Positions 37,901-49,900 of a DNA stretch of 64,000 bases are shown piece after piece. A program made the position numbers and the translations under genes. The stretch spans positions 2,356,001 to 2,420,000 of the forward strand of contig OZ020258.1 in assembly GCA_963971285.1 (NCBI GenBank), read 5' to 3'. The notes under the pieces are model-generated. The model was not told the origin of the DNA. It made no database searches and saw only the letters and a program-made list of their open reading frames with translations. Every line of letters begins with the position of its first letter. The stretch's first letter is position 1. Source of the DNA: Astropecten irregularis. Its lineage: Eukaryota; Echinodermata; Asteroidea; Paxillosida; Astropectinidae.

Positions 37901-40900
37901 GAATCGGGTCCTAAGCTAGCGAAATCTTTTAAGTAACTTTGCAAATGCAGTATTTGACTCAAATTTGACGGCAAAGCAGACGGAGTAGGAGACAAAGGTT
38001 GAGGTCGTTGGGATTGTGCATGCCTGGTTTGAAGTGCCCTGCTACACCTGTGCTACTGTACCCAATACAGACAGGTCCCTGATAAAATGCCACCTTTGAT
38101 ATTGATTTTATCTGCGGCTGCGAGCATCTGTTGATAAATGTACACGTGTACATTACATTATAAAGTACATACTGTAGTATGCACAGTGAATCAAACTAAG
38201 CAATCTACATATGTACATAATTGTAGCCAATTTGGACGATGACCTTCCGACAATACAGGACACAATTATTTCTAACTGATCAATTTGCATCTTGAACGAG
38301 CAACTGGATCTGCATTGTATAATGCACTACAGGTGTATTCACCGCACCCTTCTCGTTGTAATGTACAGTAGGCCTACAGCATTGTACACATACATTGTAT
38401 GACCTCGCACAGTTACATGTAAGTCTACAGGTAGGCCTACATTGTACTTGAAGGGGAGTACATATCTTGTCTTGAGTCTTGAGATCATGTACATGTACAT
38501 GTATGTACAGTATGTGGGGCAAGGGGTGTATTCTGTATATCATTAGCATGCTTTCTAACTGCAGGCAGACATAAATGATGTAATTAGGGGCAATAACATC
38601 ATACAAGTATCAAATGTGGTACACATCTGTCTATTCCAAGTAGGGCCTAGGCCTATACTGTTTACACTCATGGAGCTATCAAATAGCTATCAAATAGCTC
38701 CATGGTGCACTACTGCACCGTGCACTGTACGGTAGTACGTTACGCGTATGTGGTAAGTCTGATATGCATTACACATGGGCCAAAGCGTGCAGCTAAGAAC
38801 TAATCAACAGCTATTCTGCATCAGGGCCCAATTTCATGGAATCCGTTACGGCCTATTTTTGTGCTTACGGGCACTGCTACGCGTGAAATCTATTTCATGG
38901 AATCCGTAAGCAAGACTCTCGGTTAGCACAGAATTTCTAGGGTAACCGTGATTATTTTCTGCTAACGCGCTGTCGTATGCATTCTGCACAAATTCCTTGC
39001 TTACCGTTACCAAAAAGGAAACTCCTCCTTGAAATACGCTAACAGTAACCAAAAAATGTCTGCTACTGTAAGCGAAGAATTTTTCGCTAACGGTAACGGA
39101 TTCCATGAAATTAGGCCCAGATCTCATTTCACAGTGCACTGCCCACAGCATAAATCAGTCTAAGTATATGTAGGCCTATATGTGTCTGACTGATGACTTC
39201 ATTGGATACGTGTAGATATTCAGTATAATGTGCACCGGGGTTGATTTCATGAAGCCCTGTGATCGATCGTACATGTAACTCGAGTTACGAAGGATAAACC
39301 ATCATAGCGGGCATATCCCACATAAGGCTTCAATGCATCAAAAGTCCTACATGTACGATTGGTAGTAAGACAAGTAAGTTACGAAGAGTTTGGTGAAATC
39401 GACCCCTGGCAGTATTGAAGTGTACATGTACTGCATGTATGTACCGTATAGGATAGGCTACATGTAAGTCATTGCACTACAAAACATTACCGGTACCCTC
39501 CACAGGTCTACCACTACCACTCCAGCTAATTAATGGCCTTTTCACACGACGCTAATAAACTCTTGACCATTGAGAAATTCTCTCATGGATCTGGAACAAG
39601 GTCAAAATCTCTAGAGGATTCACCAGGGATGTCGGTTACTCTCAAGCATTGGTGCATGTCCTTTCACACAATGAAACTTTTGTAAGATTTCGCAAACCAT
39701 GAGAGAATTTCTCAATGGTTGAGAGGGTTTTTTTTAGCGTCGTGTGAAAAGGCCTAGCTGTACATTTACATAAATGAAGGGACTATGTACATGTACCATC
39801 ACTTTTTTTGTCTATCTTAAAGTTGTGTTAAAATAGATCAAACACATGTACATGTACATGTACCTGTATAAATGTACAGCTTTAGCTAGAAATGGTAGAG
39901 TTATGAAGGGTATACATGCAAATCATGACCAGCGATGTACTAGGCCTAAACTCTAATCTCTCCTCATGATAAAAAAAAAATCAAACCTTTCTCAGGCCTG
40001 GAATTTGGTTCTGAAAGGAGCAAGGCCACTTTTCCATTGCAAGGGGCACTTCCATTGGAAAATCATGATGTCTATGGAAACATTTGAAGGGGGCACGAAG
40101 GCCAAGAACCAGGGCAACGAAGGCCATGGCCTCCGTTAAATTCCAGGCTTGCTTTCTGTACAATCATGTTTTTTTTTTCCAGAATGGCAAGTGCTACATG
40201 GTGGTGGCATGGCTAATGTCCCGAATCTTTTAATTAACCTGGGGATATACTGTACATGTAGACTGCTAAGGATGGATAGTCCCTATAATTGGAAGGTGTG
40301 CAGCCAAGCATGATGCTCCAACTAGTCGCTTGCCAGACTGTACGTGTACGGTACACAGATGATGTATTGCAGCAGTCATTCCCATGCCTATTGAATTATT
40401 CCAACTAAACTGCATAATGTACCGTAACAAATTATACGCTTAATACCATGTGTGTGTGTACAATACGGGCGTTTTACAATTAAGAGCGCCACCAAGAGGG
40501 CAGCAGGGAGAGGCCGATTTACACGGTGCATGATGGGAAATTGTCGACATCGGAGATTTTTCCACTATACGTTCAACGTTATTGCTAATTCTTGGGTCGT
40601 TTTGTGCGTTTATTTCACGTGTTATCACAATGGTTTATGTTTGCGTATCTTTCGGATGCACAGCACACACATCCAAACTGGAAAACATTGAGAAATACCT
40701 ATGAATGAGAGATATACGGTGGGTTACATGTAAATGGCGAAGACGATTGAACGTATAGGGGGAAAATCTCCAATGTCGACAATTTCCCATCATGCACCGC
40801 GTAAATCGACCTCTCCCTGCTGCCCTCTTGGTGGCGCTCTAAATTGTGAAACGCCCGTATTTCAAAATATGGTCAAGAAATCAACCAAAACCAAATATAA

Positions 40901-43900
40901 TATCAGATAGAATGAAAAAAAATATATAAAATATTGAATACATTTAACCCTATTAGCTGGATTTTCTCTTCTTTTTTGTTTTTGTCTCGCGTTATGATAA
41001 CATGAACACAAAATTTGCAAAATTGTTGGCCCAATTTCCTATTCACAATACTACAAATTTGTAGAATTGTAGTTTTGTGGTCTGTTAAGTATAAATTTGG
41101 CATGTGTTTTTTTGTTGTGGTCCAGGTCAAACTATGCCCTTTATGACTCAAAAGACAAATACTTCCACAATGTGGGACGGTCCACCTTCAATGAAGCTCA
41201 ATGATAAGCCAAAGAAACCCATGATACATGTACATCCGGAAACTGTACCAAACAAATTGATAAAAAATAAAATTAATTTCACTCATGATACATGATATTT
41301 ACATTGTACTTTATTAGTTTTTCAAGTGAAAAGTCTTGTTTTGCACTGTTTTATATCACTAAACTTTTTTAATATGTGTGTGTGAGTGGACAATGTACAT
41401 GTCAAAAGGCTGTGTATTCTGTATGACCAAGTGGACCATATACTGTACATGTACCCCTGAACTGAAGGCACATGTAGAAAGGGAGGAACATTATTGGTAA
41501 GTACTGTACATAGGCCCTTGAGACAACATATAAAGACAATGCATTATGGGTACACTGTACTCATTAGAACATGCTGATTGCTCCCAAATACCAGCTTTCT
41601 CATACCATTAAGTGCACTGTGTATTCCCATGGTAGAGTGCAAATGTTTACCCAGTAATTACACTACATGTAGGCTGGTTAATCACAAATAATATTGCTGA
41701 GCAAATACATTAAAAGCTCTATAAAAAAAATAATGCATGATACATGTACCTACCAAACCTATAAAAGCAATTTTCAACCAAGAGAAATTTAATCAACACA
41801 AGCTAAATGTTTTGAATGAAATATCAAACGTTCGCCGATCTTTTCTTGAGTGCTCCTTCAGAAATAGACATTTACAGTAGAGGCAATTGCTGTCCTGGCC
41901 GTCGTGAATTTCCTACCCTGTGTATACTAGTCTCCAGTGCACAAGGTTTTCACAAAACTGACATTTGGAATTAACTCAAAAAGGAGGAATTTCCAAGGTA
42001 CATGTATAGGCCTACTAAAGATTTGAGGCTCTGCATGCTGACAATTGGTATTTGGATCGGTTTGCAGAAACACCATGTAAGAATCAAGTCAACAAAGTGA
42101 TTCTGGTTCAAATGGCAGCGCTTTCAATACACGGGTTTACACTTCGGAGGCCATCTTGGATTTTATCGCAACTTCAAAACGAGGCACTTCTACGCATGCG
42201 CACTTTTCGAAGTGTAAGCCCGTCCATTGTCGAAGACAATACACGTGTTTACACTTCTGCGGTTTTTATCGCGACTTCGAAACGAGGCACTATCACGCAT
42301 GCGCACTTTTGGAAGTGTAAACCCGTGTATTCTGCTCTTCAGAGAGTTTTCATTGAGTACACAAGAACAAAGAGATGTCTCCACAAGGAAACAAATTCAG
42401 GGAAAATGTATGTGTGTTTTTGCCTTCACATCCTGTCATTAAATTGATAATGAGTGGTATCCCTTTATGTGCATGCAGTGCACAGGAAATGTAATACATG
42501 ATTAATAACATTTCCACGGTTGAATCAACTGTCTGTCTATTGTCTAGATGAAAGAAGGAGATAAGGAGATGCATCCAGATGGTAGCCAATCATCAGTATT
42601 GATGGTGGCCAAAGGAGAAGTAGACATGTCTAGATAATGATTCAATATTATAAATGACTCTGACCTATTTTGGCATTATAAACATTCACAATGCATGGCT
42701 ACATGTACACTGTACATTACGAAAAAATTATGTTATCATGCAGAATTCATCTCAACTACTGTACAGCATGCATAGTGCCTTTCAAGCTTTGAATACAAGT
42801 ACAATGTACCGGTAGCTGGTTTGTCACTTGTATGAATGTTAATCTGAAATATGTATGAGCCCAACATGAGGGATGCAAACCATTAGAGGTTTGAATGGTG
42901 GGGTTGATTGGGTTGGGTAATTGGTATCCTGATAAACATGTAAGGCAACTAGTGCAGGTGTACTGTGTAACGCCGGTATACTGTACATGTACATGTACTG
43001 TATATTATGTAGGCCAATGTATTTAACGATCACAGCGGGATCCAAGGATACTGTCTATTATATAGTGATAATTTGTTACAGCGATTTTAAGCCAGAGCTT
43101 CAGCATTCCTTATGTTTCGAATACAAAAATTGGGAGCCAGGGATGATGTGCAGTTTAGCCAAATGTTTGGTACAGTATAGTGGCACTCCGCTGTATACGT
43201 GTTCATTGTCTTCTATGATTTTCAATGGAACGTACAGTACACAGTGTACATTTACATACATGATGACATGATACCTATGACATTGACAGCCACTGGTACA
43301 GGCATTTTCTTTTTGTATATTTTAGCTGACAAACAAGTACAATCATACACAGTACATAATGTACAGTCAATCAACAGTACTTTTCAAGATTGGTTCATTC
43401 ATGATTTCAATTTGTGAAATGCTTCTAATCCATTAGAGAAACCAACCAATCAATACATGTACAGTGCAATGCTCTGTCTTTACATGTGTAATCTGCATTA
43501 TGTACTACATGTACTCATGTGTACATGTACACATATGTATACACCCTGTACATGAAAATGTACTCTGCCTCATTTACTGGGTAGGGGGCCTATTTGTATG
43601 TACATGAACTGGTAAATGTACATGTACAGTACATCAAGCATGTCAAGTTTACTTAGGGGCCGCGCACCAGGGGCAATTAAATTCAGAATGTGGTGCATCC
43701 TGGCGATCTGATGAACCCGCATGTGACACAAATATGTCAAAGCTTGTGATACTGATAGGCCTACACATATATACTGTATACGTGTAGTCTTGTACACGTA
43801 TTCCGTACGGACTACCATATCACTGTACCGTACCGTATCATAAAATTAAAATACGTTCACATAAGCCTGACTTTTCTGATTTCAATTCTCTTTTTATTCA

Positions 43901-46900
43901 ATCATCAAATAACCACAAGGGAAACTGACTGAATTAAAAGTCATTGAAAAGTGAACAGAAGAAAAATTGACTGGAGCGGGATTTGAACCGGCAACCTCCT
44001 GAATACCGAACAGGCGCTCTACCATTACCAACTGAGCCATCAGTAACTTTTGATTTGTTTATTTTGTTTTGGAATGGATTCGCGCCGCATGGCAGTGTAC
44101 CTTTATACTAAGGTGTACATGATACACTCGTGTATTTCCACTTTTTTCAGTGTTACAAAATTTAAGTGCCATAAAGGCCCTACATGTAACATTATCCCCA
44201 TGGATAATAAGTTCATGCATGCTCTCCCATGAAGCTGTTATATCAGCCGAGCCTCTAAGGAATTCCCTGAAATGAGTTAAAATGTTGATGTAAACTAGGA
44301 GGGGACAAAAAGCTTAGACATCATAATGTCCACGCACACTTAAAATAACATAATATTTCACAAGACACAGAGTGAGTTGACAAGACTCACAGTTAAAAAG
44401 CCTTCTGACGTCTATGCGCATCTTAACGGCAGAGGCATCAATGTTTACTTACTAGAAATCACTGGCGCCGTCAGACCATAGAGTAAGGAAGAGCTTACTC
44501 TATGGTCAGACTGCATGTGGATTTGCTCGTTTATCAAGAAGTGTCTAGTTTACAATAGCCACTGATGTACTGTACAGTATACATTGTGTATGTTCATGAA
44601 TATTAACACAGTGGTAGTTACTGCAATGCATGTAAATGGGTGCATGGACACTTTCCACAGACCAGGGGCCGATTTCACTAACGTTTGCGATCATCGCTAA
44701 AGCTCAAATCCAGCGCTAAACGGAAAATTAATCGCTATTTTGTGTAGCAATTTTCAATCTTACGATGGATTTGGGCTTTAACGATGATCGCAAAACGTTA
44801 GTGAAATCGACCCCAGGCTGTTTCTGCAGTTAAAGTGCCCAGCAAAACCTTATTTTTGCAGTGCCCCCATGTACATCCATTGCCCTTTGCTATTCCATGT
44901 ACATATGTACATTACATACATGTACCAGTACAGTATATGTGTTTACATATATATTCAACACACCTACTGTACTACATGTGTATGTACACTGTACTATGCG
45001 AAGGTGTTGTCACAAGTACATGTAAGTGCCTTTGTTGCCCCTGGTCACTGCCTTGACGCCCATCCTAATATTGAAATAAGAATGAACAGGGGTGTCCAGT
45101 CTCATCCCTTTAACAATGTTCACAGGTTTAATCTTCATTGCTGTTTTTTTTTTTTTTTTTATACTTTTTTTCTTTTTTTATTGAATTTCAATCAAAATAA
45201 AAGGATTATACAGTACATTAGGATTATATTAGTGATTTTGGAATTTAATCATACATGTACAAGTATGTCCAAGTCACAAGAATTTTAATCAGGATTTGAG
45301 AATGGGATGCCAAATTTAATTTACACCCCAAAAAAGTATTTAAACAACACGAATAATGAAGTCACACAGGGACAAGGGTGGGGAATTTCCCTGATTATCA
45401 GTGGTCTTGTTACCAGGCAAAATTTACCTCCCAAATTTATGTTAATGTGCATGACAAGCACATGTACCGGTAGTCTGTATTTTCTGAACTGTTCGCAGCA
45501 AAGAAACCAAGACTATGAACACGAAAACTTTCTCAGTGAGCTGCAGATGCGACTCGATACATCTGCAAAAAAATCAGCAGCACTCATTGTCAATTTATTA
45601 TGCAGGTAAACAACCTGCACAGACAATCTGCCAATAGCAGGTTTTGATAGCAATTTTGATAGACGTGTCGTAAGATGAACTAATATTAAAGCTGGTACCG
45701 GTATTGACTTGAAAATTCAATATGCTGAGGGATTCTCAAACTATACGCTACAAAGAAAGACAATTACAGAAGGGTGTTTACGTGCTCAAAACAGCCCATC
45801 AAAGTGGGCCCCCACGGAGAGAATTGCACCGAACCATCAGCAAACAGTTCAACCATGCCAATTATCCAGTAATACCATGTTAAGTCTGCTGAGGATTGTA
45901 ACCAAACCGTGGCACGGGAAATTGGTTCAAGTGACATTTGGAAAAAGGACAAACGTACACCGTGGGCAATTCCGACCGTACTAAGTCCTATTACAGACAC
46001 AGCTCAGCAGACATTTGTACCCTTATTTTCAGAAGATTATGGGGAGTCACCATCTAAACAGAATGAGATTCACTGACAAAACACTTTTGAAACTAGATGT
46101 GCTCGTACTCATAAAAACATGTTTTCATTACATGATTCCTATAAATGAATACTGTACCCGGTACATGTAATGTACATTGTACAACGAGTTTTGTTGTTGT
46201 TTTGTAACTTTATTTTCAATTATAAATTGTACAGGTATACATTGATATGATAGACTCCTGGAAGTTATGCAATGTTTTTTTTTCATATTAAATGAAACAT
46301 GTAGACACTAAATCTGACTTTTTATGTCTACCAGTAAACATTTTGGGTTTTTTTAACTAAAAAGGTATGTTTTGTGTAAGCCAAAACCAATACAATTTTC
46401 CAAATTGGCTATTATTATCAGTGAATAACTCAATATCACATTATTAGCGTACTGTGTATGAGTATGGCGATTTCATTAATTAAGGAATAATTCAACATGT
46501 CATAATTGACTGCAGGTAAATTAAATGACCTCAACTGTACAGTGTTTGAGTGTGCACTGTGTAGGTTTAGGCCCTTTTCCAAACCTCAGCTCTGGCTCTG
46601 GCTCAGCCTCAGGCTTGGTCTCTGTCATCCATATGCTACAAATATACATGAACATGTAGGCTAGGTTGTGGTTTTTCATTGAAGCGGAAACTCTGTTTTT
46701 CTTTTTCAAATCAGAAAATTTACTTCCTAACTGCAACCAAAAGCCTCTATTTTGATACCTGATAAATTTTGAAATGGATACAAAAAAATGGAGCCGGACT
46801 GCCGGAGCCTGAGCCGGAGCTGAGATTTGGAAAAGGGCTTTAGTTAAATTTTTTTTCATTTTCTATTCATGTTGTTTTTGCCTGTAAAAGTGAAACATGT

Positions 46901-49900
46901 ATTTTGGATGATAAGGATTGCATTTGCAAAATGAGCACAAATCATCTCAGTACAAGCACGATATGTTTGATGACAAATTTCATTTAATAAACTTATATTA
47001 TACTAGCAGTTGTGCACACACATCTGCCTGATACACGTATCACTGATACACTGAGCAAATCTACTTGTTGCACAGGCATCTCGCAAACTGATGACGAGGA
47101 AAGAAAAATTAATGAGGAGCTGATGTCTGGCATCTTGGTCTAAGCATACATGGTGTACATAGGTCTGAAACTGGCTACGATGTGACAGTTTATTTATTTA
47201 TTTATTTCTTATTTTACCCTGGGTGATCCATTCAGTTACAAGGAAAAAGTTACTGATCTCCCATGGATCCCAGCTTACAAAACTACAAAATGTGATAAAA
47301 AAAAAAATACCAATACAAAAATACAGGTAAGAAAAAGCATACATTAAAAATTACACAAACCACAGAACTAAAACAACAACAATGAAGACACAATTAATTG
47401 AGCTGTTTGAGTTGGTTGACAAAGGTATTTAGGCTTACAGTTTGACATGTTTTTGTGTTAATTGGTAAAATATTCCATGCTTGAGCACCCCTGAAACTAA
47501 ATGTTCTTCTTCCACTTTCAGTTCTGGGATGTGGGAGGACGACATTACCAACAGTGCTATTCCTTGTTTGATATTTATGTGATTCACTGACTGGAGTAAA
47601 AACATTAAGATACATAGGAGCTTTACCAGTTAGACATTTAAAAACCATGGTATTTATATGGATATCTCGTCTTGCCTGCAGAGTCTTCCATCCTAATCTA
47701 TTCCTGATAACAGAAGCTGATGTTCTAGTTTGAGCCTTAAGAATTGTCCGTCCAGCTCTATTCAAAACTACATCAAGCCGTTGCGTTAGTGATTTTGAAG
47801 CATTACTCCAAACAAGATCACAATAATCAAATTGGGGAAAGATAAGGCTTTTGACGAGAAAGTTAAGGGTAGACACAGGTAAAATATTTTTTAGTCTATT
47901 CAGGACACCTATTCTCTTAGAAACAGCTTTTTCAATATGCTCAATATGCTCAGTCCATTTCATTTTACTGTCAATATGAACACCAAGATATTTATAAGTG
48001 GTGATTTGATCCAGGCAGTTACCGTCAACAAAAATATCAATATTAGGATTTAAGCACCTAGCAAGCTTCTGGGCAGAACCAATTAACATGCTTTTTGACT
48101 TGGAAATGTTTAGTTGAAGTCTGTTGTCAGTGAGCCAAGTAGAAATTTTCTGCAAGTCATGATTTAAAAAGAGATTTATCTGCTGAACATCTTTACTAGG
48201 ATAAAACAATGCAGTATCGTCAGCATAAAGTGCAATTTTAGTATGATCAATCACAGTCGTAATATCATTGATAAAAATGGTAAATAATAAAGGGCCCAGT
48301 ATAGTTCCCTGAGGAACTCCAAAGTTGATGTAGGTTTTGCTAGATAAAGAATTTCCTATTTTAGTCATTTGGGTCCTCCCATTAAGATAAGACCGGAACC
48401 AGTCGAGCTCCAGACCTCTAACACCCAAGGTATGTAATTTCCGAATCAAAATATTGTGATTAACTGTGTCAAATGCTTTGCGAAGATCCAAAAATGCTAC
48501 TCCAACAAATTGACCAATATCCAGCTGTTTGAGCAAATAATCAGAAACATCAAGTAAAGCCGTATGTGTGGAGTGAAGAGGTCTGAAACCCGACTGCTCC
48601 CGGGCAAGGCAATCATTCTCTGTTAAGAAATGGAATAATTGTTGGTAGATGATACGCTCAAAAATTTTCATAACAATTGAAATAACAGAAATGGGCCTAT
48701 ATTGATTAGGATCATGAACATCTCCCCCTTTATGAATTGGGGTAACCTTGGCCAATTTCCAATCGTTAGGAACAATACCAGTCATTAAGCTTAGTTGAAA
48801 AATTACAGCTAGCGGTTTGGCAAGAACGCTGGCACCAGATTTTAAGAAACGACCATTAATCCCATCCATGCCAAAAGCTTTTCCAACTGGCAATTTCTTC
48901 AGGAGCTTCAATACCTCAATGTGAGTGACTGGACAAAATTTAAAAATATGTTTATCATTACCACTCAAACTGTTACCATCCAGGACCAATCCAGTTTCAG
49001 ACATTGTATCAAACTGAGCATCATGATTCACTCCAACACTAGCAAAGTGATCGTTAAAGTTATTAGCAGCCTCATGATTCCTTTCATCATCTCCAAAATG
49101 GGTATAAGCTGATTTCTTACTTGGAAGCATACTTTTAAGAAAGGTCCAAATTTGTTTAGTATTTCCAACATTATTGTGCAAAACTTTTGTAACATACTGC
49201 CTTTTAAGTTTAACGCCCAGAGTATTCAGTTTATTTTGCAGGACCTTGGCTGCTCGATAATACCCATCATTTCTTACAACATTAGCTAGGTGTTTGGCCC
49301 TCATAGATTTACGCCGAAGTTCTAAGTATTCATCATTAATCCATTCCGCTTTCTTGGTACAAACTCTCAAGCTTCTGACTGGGCTATGGATATCACAAAC
49401 ATTCATTAACATGTCCTTAAAAACACCCCATGCTGCATTAGGATTGCTGAATAACTGCAGTGTATTCCATGATTGCTGTTTAAGGTCATAATTAAAAATG
49501 TGTTCATTAAAATTCCGGAATGAACGAGCCTGGATATATTTGTGCTCTTTTAGGATTTTTGCAGACTTACGGACAGTAAAAATAAGAAGATGATCGCTAA
49601 GATTAATGTCGTTAGTTCCGGATTGAGTGTACATAGAAGGACGATTGGTCCATATATGATCTATGCAAGTAGAACTCAGTTAAGTTATTCTTGTAGGACA
49701 AGTGATTAATTGATTCATTGCAAAATTGTTAAAAAGCTGCTTTAATTTTGACCAATACTTTGAACTGGACTTTAAATAATCAACATTAAAATCGCCCATA
49801 CAGGTCAATTCTAGCATGACTCTGGAATTAAACATATTCATGACATCATCAAGAACAACAGAAAAGTCCTCAAAGAAAGTCTCAATGTCTGGCGGCCGAT

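Noticed and set aside
42052-42447. 131-codon plus-strand ORF
   Set aside because: It reads across two tandem hairpin units, and the peptide repeats simply reflect the DNA repeat.
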